Origin: Flabesymbios commensalis
Lineage: Eukaryota; Annelida; Polychaeta; Terebellida; Flabelligeridae
Direction of reading: 5' to 3'
DNA length: 64,000 nucleotides
NCBI GenBank assembly: GCA_964017125.1
Contig: OZ024911.1
Span: 41,417,339 to 41,481,338 of the forward strand
A model generated the notes under the pieces. That model was not told where the DNA came from. It saw only the letters and a list, made by a program, of their open reading frames with translations, and searched no databases. This document shows positions 1 through 12,300 of the stretch, piece by piece (position 1 is the stretch's first letter; every line of letters starts with the position of its first letter). The position numbers were made by a program, and so were the translations under genes.

Positions 1-1020
1 TGAATAAAAAGTACCTTTCCTTGTAGTACTAGTAGCTGTATGCCCAAATTAGTTTCGGATTTTGAAGGTTTGATTTAGTTTTTTTGATTTAGTTTACCGC
101 CTACACACTGATACACCGTGTGCTGTTTCGTGCCGACTGCAGTTGGCCTTCCATCACCCTCATCCCTATGAAACACTGGTTTATTTTATTTAAATGTGAT
201 AGGATCCTCAGTGTAACGCCACAGTGTTTATATAAATACGGGAACAGTGGAGAGCGATGTCAGGAGTACATGTTGTCCCCCTTTCCGGGCAAATTCTGTA
301 ATAGGTAGAAGTATGATGGTCATATCATCTGAAAGTAGCTTTAATTCCTCTTCTTTGCAAAGATCGACATCTAGGAGCTACTTTGTTAAATGAGATGTGT
401 TGACCGCTATCATTGTGTGGCACTGTATATTACACCCTGTTCAATGTATGCATACCTTGATCAACGTGTAGGCCCTACTACAGCCAAAGGCTTGCATATC
501 ACTGTTTACACTTTAGAATTTTTTACGAAAAAAAAAGGTTTTTAAATCAGATTTGAACACTGGTAATATTTGCATCATTTCGCCTATTGCCATGATATAT
601 TCCGCAGTGGGGGGATGGTATGGAAAATAACCTGCTGCCATATATAGCCTTACTCTGACTCGGCCATCTCTTCAAATCGCAGAGATTATGCTTACTTAAT
701 TGGACCGATTGGTTTATATGTGACCAATTATCACTGATAATTAATCATTTATATATTGAATGAGAGTATAAGTTTGAAGCATTTTGAGAAGTGTCGTTAC
801 GTGACGATACACTCTGGACACGAGATAACGAGCAAGATCGAGAGGCGGGCAGGGTGGAGATTACTCACCTTTGTTTAATTTGAGAACAAACATTTGCAAA
901 TCTTGAATCTTGATGTTTAAACACTTATTTGATTCTCAATATCAGTGATTTAATCGGCTAAAAACACAGATTCAGAACGACTATACTTGTGTTTGGTGGT
1001 GTAAGGGCTAGAGACTAGAA
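1..1020. other. Probable intron sequence, no gene recognised
   Basis: AT-rich with no credible exon. Positions about 868-985 carry a piece of the TTAA-flanked hairpin family A (tail half: ttactc.cctttgtttaattt through the TTGCAAATCTTGATGTTTAA stretch). Confidence 0.5.
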
Positions 1021-1027
1021 CGTGAAA

Positions 1028-1164
1028 CACACCAACGCGATTGCCCGCGCGTCGTCCCGCCCGACTTTTGGGACAAAGTTGTTTGAATTGTGGGCCAGCA
1101 CTCGCTTGCCCACATTTCAAACAACATTGTCCCAAACGTCGCGCGAGGAAATCGCGTTGGTGTG
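1028..1164. repeat. Near-perfect 137-bp palindrome (foldback MITE-like)
   Basis: The left arm starts CACACCAACGCGAT and the right arm ends ATCGCGTTGGTGTG. The inner arms pair TTGTTTGAATTGTGGGC with GCCCACATTTCAAACAAC around a short loop near 1100. The CGCGCG-rich shoulders stand out from the AT-rich surroundings. Confidence 0.75.
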
Positions 1165-1537
1165 AACGTGGACACCAGACATTTAACTTGTGGAGGCTCG
1201 GTTTTCGAACGCCGTAAAGGAAGGTGGTCGACATTGAGCCACCACTGGGCCATTATGTCTCTTCTACTGGGGGGTACTCGGCGTTGTCCCAACATTCAAC
1301 GTCCATGTGTTCAATGTCACGTGTTCTGTGTCTGTATATTACCTGGCAGTACGCACTATTGTGCTATCGCGCCACGGGAGTAACTTAGCATGGCCTGTTA
1401 TCATTTATGATATAATTCATAGCCTTATGTGCATGTTATGTGTTTGCTTTTGAGCTGCGAAACCGTGACACAGTTCACCAACACGCATGCACAGCATGCG
1501 ACAATAGGGGTAACGGGATGTCTCTTTAAAATGTGCT

Positions 1538-1768
1538 TTAACCTTTTAAGCGCTAAGAACGACTATGGTTGTTTTTATTCTTTTTTAGCAATCATCGTTA
1601 TTGCGAATGATATTTGTGTTTAAACATTAAGATTTGCAAAAATGTTTTGTTTCAATTTAAACAAATGGGTGTAATTTCCACCCACTTGAAGTTGTGGGTC
1701 GCGGTAGCGAGACACAACTTCAAGTGGGTGAAAATTTAAATTAGAAAACTAAGCGGGAAAAGGGTTAA
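1538..1768 (-). mobile_element. TTAA-type MITE, family A
   Basis: Bounded by TTTAACCTTTT and AAAAGGGTTAA. Contains a long hairpin (1677-1735, CCACCCACTTGAAGTTGTGG with its complement GTGTCTCGCTACCGCGACCC-type loop). Termini CCYTT at TTAA resemble piggyBac-derived ends. Confidence 0.7.
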
Positions 1769-2129
1769 CAATAAGGGGCGTTAGAAGTACTAGTCATAAT
1801 ACAAGACCTGTCAATAAAGACCGCCAGCTCCTCTGTTCATAATAATCGTGCACCCCCTGTCGTATTTGTGAGTCACAATCAGTAGCATGATCTTGGAGCC
1901 ACTACGTCCTACACGTGGGGAACGGTGTGTTCAACTAGAGGGATTATCAAGAGGTCTTGATTCGGAGTCGAGACACAGCTCAGTAAACAACAGACGCTGA
2001 CACAGTAATGGCTTGATGTCGCTCAGGAATCGCAGACGGTGGGCCAATTTGAAGACAATGGTGAAAATACTTGACGCTGAGCCTGTGTTAGTTTAAGGTT
2101 GGGCCAACGTCTAAACCCTTGTAGTTTGT

Positions 2130-2335
2130 GTTGCTGAATTGTTTATGAGTATTTTTCATTCATTTGTAGCTAACGCAATTTCCAGCTTTAAAAGAATGAA
2201 AAATATTTTTATTTATTAAATGTAGTCATGTCCCAAATTGAATTATTTGATTAACTGAGCATCTACCACAAAATATGGTACAGGTTTGTGTGGTATTTTA
2301 TTTAGTCTAAAATTTGCTTGAAAACGTATATATAT
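2130..2335 (+). repeat. Short hairpin element, copy 1
   Basis: A hairpin (ATTTTTCATTC...GAATGAAAAAT) around GCAATTTCCAGCT, then TTGAATTATTTGATTAACTGA and a tail. The same order recurs at 23320-23500, so this is a dispersed family. Confidence 0.6.
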
Positions 2336-2584
2336 ATGCGGTCTTCGCAGCACAGGGGTTGAACTTTCAGCTGACGCACTTGTCAACTGTTTGCTGGTGG
2401 TAGATTTTATGACACCTGTATCACAACACCTTTACACGTCACACACACAGTAGTAGATCCACGTAAATTCAATAAAATCTTGAAAACTACCACATTTACG
2501 TTACCGTCTGCGTCTAGGGACTATGTTTGTAAAGTGTACATACTGACCGACTACTGTCTGGTCTCGCACTTATATAGGCCTGCA

Positions 2585-2798
2585 GCAGTAAACACAAAAT
2601 ATTTGTATAACATGTATACAATGTTTGTCCAGCGTCGAAGACGGTGGGCCAACGTTGTATAAATGTTATTCAAATGTTTTGCTCTAACTGGGAACCCAGC
2701 TAGCAGGAGACGTTGGTCCAATATTGGTTTAATGGTGGGCAAGCGTCTCTGGCGACCGGCCAGCATTAAGCTAACATTCGGTCAACAAATGTTTGCTG
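2585..2798. repeat. Two adjacent, decayed family-B palindromes
   Basis: The first (2585-2695) runs from AGTAAACACAAAATATTTG through CGTCGAAGACG to CAAATGTTTTG. The second (2692-2798) runs from CCCAGCTAGCAGGAGACGTT to TGTTTGCTG. Both have the family-B layout: CCCAGCAAACAC ends and a central CGTC..GACG. Confidence 0.6.
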
Positions 2799-3428
2799 TT
2801 TTATTCGTGTGCCCATTCTGTGCGCCTCTCAATCGTCACGACGGCTTTGTGGTAGTCCATCATCATTGTGTGGTATCCTATTACCAAATTTGCCATTTCA
2901 ATGCGCGATTCCGATATCCGGAGCAAGTGCATACAATTATTGAATAAAAACTGAGTTAATAATAATCATGCCAAGTCATTATGCACATTGAGATCGGTAA
3001 CTCATGAGAAAATGAAACAGTAGACATATTGTGATGACTAATGATAAATACAAAATAGTTACCTTGGTTGGTATAGAAGGGTCGTGTTTGTGACTTTACA
3101 TAGTGACGGACACGACACTTCAAAAGAAAGATGACAAAACAAAATCTGGCTTTTTTGCTTAAGTAATTCAGATCATGTATAAATAGCAAGCCTCACGGAG
3201 CAAGTTACAGCTTAAGGGGACTTTAAATTATTATTGTTTAAATTGATTTAAAACTGGAATCGCTAATAATTAAAAAAATAGATTATATTAAAAATAAGAA
3301 TGTGGCATAATTTATGGTCTATTGCCATAACTGAAGACATAATTGAAACGCTTTTAACATGGCTGTGGGGCTTGAAGGGTTAACATGATAGGTTTATGAA
3401 CACATGTGTACATGAATACACTGTGTTG

Positions 3429-3512
3429 AGACGTTGACTCAATGCTGGTTTTATGCTGGCCCACTGTCTGCAATGTTGTCTAACCATTACTGCAACACAG
3501 GATCAACGTTTA
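3429..3512. repeat. Family-B palindrome remnant
   Basis: GAGACGTTGACTCAATGCTG...GGATCAACGTTTAAAG; internal GCTGGCCCACTGTCTGC centre, ends lost. Confidence 0.5.
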
Positions 3513-3562
3513 AAGCCTTTATCATTATTATTATTCCTCGGGGATTATGCTAACAATACATA

Positions 3563-3671
3563 CCCAGCAAACACAAAGCATGTGTATACCATTTGTACAA
3601 CGTCGGCCCAACGTCTTCGACGTTGTTCCAACATTGTACAAATGTTATACAAATGTTTTGTGTTTACCAGG
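3563..3671. repeat. Family-B palindrome
   Basis: CCCAGCAAACACAAAGCATG ... CGTCTTCGACG centre ... CAAATGTTTTGTGTTTACC. Subtype with ACAAATGTT inner arms, shared with 5996-6093 and 59455-59552. Confidence 0.75.
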
Positions 3672-3773
3672 TGGTCGTCTGAGGATAGTCATAACATACA
3701 CTATAGAAGCAGGGGCTCATATCGATGGTTTTGTCTGAGTTTATAACGACTAGCAAACGTTTTGTTTGGACAC

Positions 3774-3841
3774 TTAACCAAATCTTCAAGAAGCATAGGA
3801 CTCTATTATATTAACCAAATCTTCAAGAAGCATGGGACTCT
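3774..3841 (+). repeat. 37-bp direct tandem duplication
   Basis: TTAACCAAATCTTCAAGAAG plus CATRGGACTCT occurs at 3774 and again at 3811, with one substitution in the shared part. Confidence 0.85.
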
Positions 3842-5160
3842 GAATTATAATAGGGACAGATCAAAGTATTATTCTAATGAACGATATACAGTAGAAGTGT
3901 GCATAGTACACGGAACATGTCTGGCTTATCATGGGGATCAGAAGCCTTCAAGTGCTGGTCATGAGCATGGCCGTCTTCACACATTAAATCACAACTGTGA
4001 GGACAGATTGGACGGATTATCAATTCAATATACTGACAACTCATGCGGTTATAGGACTACCCGCTATATATTTTGACAGTCGACATGGTGGCTGTGCATA
4101 AATCAATCAATACTGTGGATTAGTACAACTAGCGATTTTCGGTGATGGATGTCATAAATCAGCAAGTTTGATTAATTTGTTGACAGTGATTGGCACATCA
4201 GTGAATTCTCAGCAACGCGTCTACTTTTTATGTTCTCAAGCAGTAAACGTTTTTAAAGATAGATTTGAATAATTTTCATCCACTAGAGGTTGTGGGTCGC
4301 GTCGCGACCCACAACTTCAGGTGGATGAAAACGTGATTTTTAAAAATTTAATGCCACCAAGTTTAACTGCCAGCATAAAGAAACTGCAGCTCCTGATTCT
4401 GCGTACTATTCTATGGTGGTAGAAGATTTAATCATACCGCCTTGATGGCAGGGCTTAGCCGTGCTCCGCATACCATGTGAGTACCGTATGCGGTGACTAT
4501 TAAACAACGTATATATGACCCCATATTTACCTTGTAACTTTTCGTAAGTGTGTGTGGGGGAGGAGAGTGGGGTTTATGACGGCTTGAACCATCGACCATT
4601 CACCTCCCATAACATTATGATAGAGAGAGAGAAAAAATATTTATTGACATAGGTATACATAGTAGATACCCCAGCCCCCTTGGGCTTACATATCAGTTAT
4701 TTTATTGTATAATTTAAACAAATAAACAAACAAACACAAAATAAAATAAAATAAATTAAAGTCAGCTGAACATTACATAATGATAATAATAATATTATTA
4801 TCTTTGTAAATAAATAAGTGAATGAATGAAAGAAAAATTGAATAATTACTATAACTATCGAACAGTGCATATATAATAATACTGTGTTACACGACGAAGG
4901 TAATTGTACATATCAAATAATAATAATAAAAATAAATAAAATAATAAATGTAAGTTTACTAATACTAATATAAATATTTATAATAATAACTAAACTAATA
5001 AATGTAATTGCACAACAAAACTAAACAGGACCGTACACAGAACGTTGTCTTTTTTTAAGCAGTGGTGTACGTAATGATTATTTTCTTGCTGCGGAAAACC
5101 GTTCTGGTGGCTGTCAATTGCCGCAGTAAGTTTTTTATCGCTGAAGCATCTGGGTCAGCT
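3842..5160. other. Intronic stretch with AT-rich simple sequence
   Basis: No exon recognised. 4272-4331 is a family-A hairpin with a fully symmetric TCGCGTCGCGA centre. 4620-5030 is (TAA)n/(AAATA)n-like sequence, possibly a decayed element tail, preceded by GAGAGAGAGAAAAAATATTT. Confidence 0.5.
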
Positions 5161-5164
5161 GGGA

Positions 5165-5320
5165 TTAACCCTCAGAACACTGAGCTATTCATTTTAAATG
5201 TTTAGTCACTTGAAGTTGTGTCTCGCTACCGTGATCCACAGCTTTAAGTGACTAAAAATTACTGTAGTCGGCACTGTAGTTAATAGCAGTGCTGTAAAAT
5301 TTAACATTTTACTGATATGA
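5165..5320. mobile_element. Family-A TTAA-type MITE, partial
   Basis: ATTAACCCTCAGAACACTGA followed by the hairpin TAGTCACTTGAAGTTGTGTC ... CTTTAAGTGACTA (5211-5257). The right end is not clear. Confidence 0.6.
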
Positions 5321-5405
5321 GTAATGATCACGACAACAGTGTAAGTAGTCATTAACAATGGCTACATAGTTTTATACGGGTGTCGCCCGCCAACAGAGGG
5401 TCATA

Positions 5406-5510
5406 ACCAGCAAACATGACACACTGACCCAATATTGTTTCAATGTTGGTCAGCGTCGCAGGCAATGGTCCAACATTTAACCAACATTTGGTCAGTGTAT
5501 CGTGGTGATT
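5406..5510. repeat. Family-B palindrome, diverged
   Basis: CCAGCAAACATGACACACTG ... CCAATGGTCCAACATT-type inner arms ... GGTCAGTGTATCGTGGTG; the centre has GCGTCGCAGGC. Confidence 0.65.
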
Positions 5511-5574
5511 CGGTACGTGAGTTCAGCAATAATACCAGTCAGGGTATTGGGCATGTGGGTCATTCATGTAAATA

Positions 5575-5965
5575 AATGCCAGTCATAAAATATGAGTGCC
5601 GCTCGTTAGTGGTGAACGTTACTCTGAATTAAACGTCATTACAAAAGTGTCAGTCATTAGCAATTTGATAAACGTCTCTCGTCAATCATTAGTAACCAGT
5701 AGACCTCTTGAATCAGGCATTTGAGTGTCGTTTGCCATCAGCATTTATCGTCACTCATCAGCAATGACCGTTATTCGTCAGCGAGGAGCGTCAATTATGG
5801 CTCATGAGTGTTCAAATCTCAATGACTGTGCATCAACAATGTAAGTCACTCACCATCAATGAGTGTCGATCATTAAGAAGGAGTGTTACATGTACCAAGC
5901 GATGTAAAGAATCCACCGACAATCAACACCATGTATCAGAAACGAGCGACACTAAATGCGTGTCA
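5575..5965 (+). repeat. Degenerate ~20-bp minisatellite
   Basis: Successive ~20-nt units such as CGTCACTCATCAGCAATGAC, CGTTATTCGTCAGCGAGGAG and CGTCAATTATGGCTCATGAG. Spacing loosens to 22-24 nt at both ends. The small ORF across it (5804-5989) is a by-product. Confidence 0.55.
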
Positions 5966-5995
5966 CTAATGCTGATGAGTGAAGTTTAACGACTT

Positions 5996-6093
5996 CCCAG
6001 CAAACACAAAACATTCTTACAATGTTGGACCAACGTCTTCGACGTTGGTCCAACATTGTAAGAATGTTTTACAAATGTTTTGTGTTTACCGGG
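5996..6093. repeat. Family-B palindrome just upstream of exon 1
   Basis: CCCAGCAAACACAAAACATT ... TTGGACCAACGTCTTCGACG ... TTTTGTGTTTACCGGG; arms pair almost perfectly around CGTCTTCGACG. It ends 92 bases before the exon. Confidence 0.8.
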
Positions 6094-6185
6094 TTAGCAC
6101 CAATATATATGTTTGCTAGCATTTCGGCTTAGAAAAGTTGTATGGCTTGACATTTCAGTCAGTTCTTCCTTTTTGTTTGGTCCAG

Positions 6186-6338
6186 GTTAGCGTCAGAAGA
6201 TGAGTTACGTCACAGACGTGAGCGAGCGGAGCGTGACATCGAGGACTCCAGACTGAGACAGAGAAGACTCAGTCAAAACAGTATGGCTGATGACGAGGAC
6301 ACGTTCAATAACGTGCCTGATATGGATACTCCTAGAAG
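6186..6338 (+). CDS. ANKRD26-like: ANKRD26-like exon 1 of window
   Basis: 153 nt. Acceptor tccag, donor ag|gtgggt. The first base completes a codon begun in an exon outside the window. It encodes a highly charged stretch (LASEDELRHRRERAERDIED) and then an acidic segment MADDEDTFNNVPDMDTPR. It ends two bases into a codon. A 24-bp piece of this exon is repeated just past its donor (6359-6382). Confidence 0.85.
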
Positions 6339-9300
6339 GTGGGTAATAATAACAATACCAGTATGGCTGATGACGAGGACACAATGTTGACATATTTTAC
6401 TTATTTACGGGGACAGTGTGCATATAGCAAAAGACAGTGTAGAACAATCAATGAATAGCTATTATAACTTCTTAAAACTTGTTCGTTCACTCGCTGACTG
6501 TAGACCTAACCCAATCCATGTTTTCTGAAATACTTTATTATACAGTCTCAGTCTGCCTATATCATTCCAACTATGTCGTCATATCTAATTGTGACGTCAC
6601 AAATGTATGTTGCCATATTAGCATTGTATGCATGGCTCCCATCATTTGATCTGTTGAGTGTTATTACAGCGCTGGGCCAGCGTTACGGTTGACGATCTTA
6701 CCTTTTACTAGAGTCTAGTTAGGGATGCGCTTGTCATGTTCAGTTTGTGTCAACCAAGTCCATGCTACACCAGTCCACGCAACTTTCAAAAGTAAGTAGC
6801 AACTGATAAGTCATAAGTTATGCTCACTAGACACTACTCTGCAAAAAAACGTCAACAGTCAAAGCGTTGACTTGACTGTCGTAGACGATGGCCCAACGTT
6901 TAAGTATCACTGTGTCAACGTTTCGTGTTTGCTGAGTAGCGTCAGTATCAGTGGCGACGCAATTAGTCTACCCATTCTACTGTGACCTGGAGGGGGAGGG
7001 GGTGTTAGATGAAGCCACTGAAGGCAGCATGTATCCTAGATACTTAACACCGGTTTTGTCTTTGAAATTTGACCCAGCACTGGCTGACTGCCGGACCAAC
7101 GTCGCCGAAACTGTCCCGGCATTGAGGCAGGCATCAAGGCCAGGGCAAGGGTGCTTCAACAATTTTTTTCCATGACATGTTGGCTGATATTTGTTGTTTT
7201 CAAGATAATTCTTGGCTAAGCATCCTTGATGTCGCTGAAATTAAAGAAATATATGGCCTAGACTATCTAGTCTACCATGATAATGATGATACGATCTTCC
7301 TGTAGGCTGTAGTTACCAGGTTATTGTGATATTTAAATACCCTGGCCTGCGACTGTGCTGTCAATTTGAACTGGTTTGATCAGCAAATAAAACAACCAAT
7401 ATTACTGGCTTTTAATTTGTGTTCTCAATTTGAACCCCTTGTCACACAGACAACAGTATCACATGTTACCATCGACTTTGTTAAAAGTCATGAACATAAC
7501 GGATAGATAGATGCCTGCTACATAGTACATAAGAGACAAGGTTGCCACTGCAATGACTTTCATGGGAAGTGAATATTTGGTCAGGAAGTTCTAAAGCTGC
7601 TGTCCTAAGCACATGCTCTACCAGACTATATAATTCAGTGTTTGGCTGTGATCGTTTAAAAGTGAATTATCAACATTGGTTGAACTTTGGTTAGATGTGT
7701 GGTGTTTGCTGGGTTGGTCCCATCCCAGCAAACACAAGCCACTCACCCAATATTGATTTAATGTTGGCCCATCGTCTCCGACTCTGGCCCAACATTAAAT
7801 CAACATTGGATCAGCGTCTGGTGTTTGCTGGGATATTAAAGATTAGTGGTACACAAATGTAACAATGAATTGATTCTGATATCTGATCTACCGGGTATCT
7901 CAACTTTCTATGTCTTGCTGGAGTTCAGGAGATGAGCATCATTTTCCTGTGTTGCCCTTGATTCTGTGTTACCAGCTATGTTGTCCTGTACATGTATTGT
8001 GGATAGCAGCTGACATCTATAGCTGTTTCAAAACAGTGAATGATGTCCTTGATGTTTAATTGACCATTAAAACACTAATTACTTGAAGTTGTCTCACTTG
8101 AGTGAACACGGATATAGACGTTATTAGCACTTCAGGGGTTAACCTTTACAGCCCGAGGATCGACTTAGTTGTCAGAATCTGACGTCTGTAGATTCTGACG
8201 ACTAAAGTCAATCCCCGCACTGTAAGAGTAAAAATATTTATAATGGCCGTAGACCCATAACATAGGTATTAAAATGAATCGGAAAGACCTGACTAAGAGT
8301 CAGACCTATGTCGATTTCAAAGTGAAAAAACCCTTTGGACTCCAATGTTTATAAGAAAGTATTTCAGCGCTTTAAGGATTAAGCAGATAATGTAGTGTAC
8401 TCAAAAAGAAAAAAAAACATTTTTGGTTTGGATTTTTTTAGTAGCACCTGGTGGTGTAATATATTAGTAACACTTGTTTCTGACTGTTACACTTCAGTCT
8501 ACAGAAGTCAGATTCTGACATATATAGACGATTTCGGCGCTGAAAGGGTAAGATCTTCACCCACTATGTGGTGGAGACTTTAATTGTTTTAGTGCTGTCT
8601 ATCATGGTTACTATTATTCTTCTTCAACAATTTGATGACATAAACACTCTACAATCGCCACTATTCTTCTGATCTTTGCAATTATTTTTCTGAAAACCTT
8701 CTGATGGATTATTCTGTTTGATCTCAAAAATCAGCTAATTTGCATATCTAAGATGGCCGCCATGGGCTAATTTGCATATGTACTAAATCGACGTAAACGC
8801 TCTCTAGTCGCCAATATTCATCCGATCTTCAAACATTTTTTCTTAACACGCTCTGATGGATTATCCGGGTTGTTCGAAAATCAGCTAGTTTGCATATCCC
8901 GAATGGCCGCCATGGGCTAATTTGCTTAGATCCAAGGTCGACCTAAATGCTCTGCAGTCGCCAATATTTGTTCGACCTTCATAAAAAAATTTTTGAACAC
9001 CCTCTGCTGGGTTATTCTGCTCAAGCTCGAAAATCAGCTAATTTACATATATCCAAGATGGCCGCCATTGGCTTATTTGCATATCCAAGATTGACCTGAA
9101 CGCTCTCCAGCTGCCAAAATTCATCCGATTTTCAAGACTTTTTTAGAACATGCTCTGATGGATTCTCCTGGTTGAGTTTTATAATCAGCTAATTCGCATA
9201 TCCAAGATGGCTGCCATGGACTAATTAGCATGTTCAAGATCAACGTAAATGCTCTCCAGTCACCAATATCCATCCTTGTGAATTTTTTCTGAACACGCTC

Positions 9301-12300
9301 TGATGGATTATCCTGGTTGAGCTCGCAAATTTGATGATTGGCATATATTCAAGAATCGTTCATGCATTATCAATAAACTGTTGATTGTGGAAGGTGGAGT
9401 CTTTCATATTTTTTATGCAAAGGTCACATCTAGTTATTATTGCATATCCAAAATGACCGCCACAGTACTTAAAATTTGATAGAAACCCTCTATATCTAAT
9501 CTTTGCAAACAGTCTTAGATCATTCTCCGGCTGATTACTGTGTTTAAGTTTTAAAATTCGCTAATTTGCATATTCAAGATGGCCACCTAGACACTTTCTT
9601 ACAATTTGACATAAACACTCTTATTCACTAATATTGAACCGAAATCCGCAAAACTGTTTCAGACCATTCCGCGATTTTTTCCCCTGTTTTTAAAACTGAA
9701 AATTGGCTAATTTGCACATCCATGATAATTGCCATGTGACACTTCCTCACAATTCAATGTAAAAGCTCTACAAATGCTCCATATTTTCAGGTGCTGCATT
9801 GGCACTCAATTTTTAATTGTTGATGGTGAAGACTATCATATTTGCTATCTAAATAGAACATGTTGCTTAATTTAAAAATCAAAGAGTCAACTGTATGGAT
9901 ATGTTCAAGTAATTTTGCGATCATTTGAGCACAATTTAAAATGTCTGCTACAGGGTGAGATTTTTCATGTGCTGAAATTGATACTTGTATGTATTTTTCA
10001 GAACTGATGTTAAATCTGCAGCAACAGAAGACGATTGCTTGTCATATTCCAGCACAGAGCAGGACTTGTCTGGTCACGAAGACCCACCGCTGCCACCGAT
10101 CCCTAGCTCCCCTCTCTCTACCAGTAACGGTAAGACATGAGCTATATGTATCAACCCACATCAACAGCTAGCTGTTTCCCGTCGGGCTCCTCTATGAACA
10201 CCCTGCTGTGGTTTCAACTCTTGAAACACCATATTCTATGTTTCAGTCTTCCCTACTTGAAGTGACCCACTTCATGAGGGTGAATACTACATGCCTTGCC
10301 TCGGAAACCTTGCATGATAGCTACTGGTATATATACAAAATGTCTGTTGTTATACCACACACATTTCGCAAAATGTAAAATTTAAGATGCTGAGGGGTGG
10401 CTATTTTTTATTTGGCGCATATCTCTGAAACCTTGCCAGATATGTATAATAAGTATAATCAAACTGTCCTGTGTTCCATAATGTGATTATAGTAAGCATA
10501 ATTCATTAAAGAGAAATTCTCAAATTAATTGACAAGAAATTTTCAAATGTTTCCTGAAGGAGAGTAAGTTGTAATTTTTTTGCAGTTGATATGTCTGGTA
10601 GCTTAGTAAGGATGCATGAACAACTTAGACAATCGCAGAGACGCTTAGATCGTGAAAGACTTGCTAAATCCTCTCTGGAAAACAAACGTCACACAATGGA
10701 AAATGAAAGGAGTGATATTATACAGTAAGTCTTGTAATATGTAATTTCAATTGTAAGTTCAGTTGATGCCTTCTGTTGTCAAGTGACTTTGATTTTTTCC
10801 CGATCGGCCAATTTTCTTATTAACACGATTCATTCAACATTTTTCTAGCTAGACCATTACTATAGAACAAAATGTGCAGTTTCAGTGAGGATATGCCCAT
10901 AAAAATTTCAACTCAATCAAATTCAAAATGGCTGACTTGTGGCCATTATTGACTTTAGTATGAGTAATACATGTATGTGGAAGGGGACGTCGCGCAATGG
11001 CTAGAGCACCTGACTGCCTCGCCAGTCACGCATTTGTCCCGTTTTTGAACCCGGCTGTTCCTGTGTGGGGTTTCTGAGAAACAGTATTGTTTCTCCCTTC
11101 TCAATGTGACTTGACGATCACATTAATTGCCGCTTTATTGAGTTAAGGTTGAGACCTGTGTATCGACCTTAATTTTACGCAGGGCCCCGCGCTGCGCGCT
11201 TCTCACAAATGTGGAAAACCATGCTAGATAGATGGACCATTTCTATCAAACAAAATGCGGCTTTATAGAAGCATGCACCCTAAAAAATTCAACTCAATAG
11301 AATTCAAAATGGCCTACTTATGGCCATTCTTGATTTTAATATGAGTAATATGGGGAAAACCGTGCCAGATACCTAGACCATTACCATAAAACTAATTAAC
11401 TGCTTCAGAGAAGCATGCACCCTGAAAAAATTCAACCTGATCAAATTGAAAATGGCTACATGTAACTTTCGACCATTTTGACATCTGTCAACAAATGAAA
11501 ATTTCTCCTATTATATGTCTAACATGACTAATTTGAAATAAATGGTAAAGTAAAAATTTTAAAAGTTATTGTTAAAAGTGATAACTTTTTCTCAAATGAT
11601 ATTTGCTTTTGAGCAATGATTAGAGGCTGAGGCCTAGTTTCGTCGGAGTAAGGTTTTGTTTTAAAAAGCCGTCTATTTATACAGATATACAGACAGATAA
11701 ACAGATATAAAAACTTAGCAGTTGAAAGATTGCTATGTTTTCGAGACCATACCCAGCAAACATGAATTGATGACCTCCAATGTTGATTCGATCATTTGGG
11801 TCTACATCTTGTGTCCGCTGGGTATTCATTCTACCTATCAATAATTTGAGTTTTCTTTTGTTTTCAGGAAGCTGGAGGATGTAACGAGAGCTAAATCACA
11901 GTTAGAACAATCACGTATTGAGCTGGATGCTAAGATACGCAATTTAGAGTGAGTCAATTATAGTATGTGATACCACACACACTTGGCAGACACAATGAGT
12001 TTATCGTGTCAATATTATGAAATTAATATAATAATAACAGCTGTCTTTGATTTTTTGTTACTGAGAAGGTGAACAAGATGAAGAGTAGTGATAGAAAAAG
12101 CATGACATACCTGTCACATTTCAAGCTGGTTTTTAACCCTTAAAACACTGAAATACTTTTGTTTACACCATGGAGACCAAAGTTTTTTTTGATTTGTAAT
12201 CATCATCAATGTCTTAGTTAGCTTTTTCCACTTTATTTGAATACCTATGTTATGGGTCTACAGCCATTATGTTTTTTAAATTCTTTCAGTTTGGGGATCA

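Larger units (their letters stand above)
6339..10001 (+). other. ANKRD26-like intron 1 (3.7 kb)
   Basis: Contains family-B palindromes at 6847-6936 (decayed), 7670-7715 (half) and 7724-7832 (complete), a TTAA family-C MITE at 8139-8382 and the ATGGCCGCC tandem array at about 8690-9780. 7050-7165 is mildly GC-rich but shows no exon that fits the gene's phase. Confidence 0.7.

Noticed and set aside
4620-5030. LINE or SINE tail
   Set aside because: The (A/T)-rich simple sequence after a GAGAGA stretch is suggestive, but no coding part or second copy is in the window.
7050-7175. Possible extra exon (ORF 6951-7175)
   Set aside because: Slightly coding-like base use, but no splice sites give a phase compatible with exons 1 and 2, and the peptide is not coiled coil.
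10981-11055. Possible tRNA gene
   Set aside because: A- and B-box-like sequences are present but no cloverleaf closes, and the tail is shared with a second locus, so it is a SINE head.
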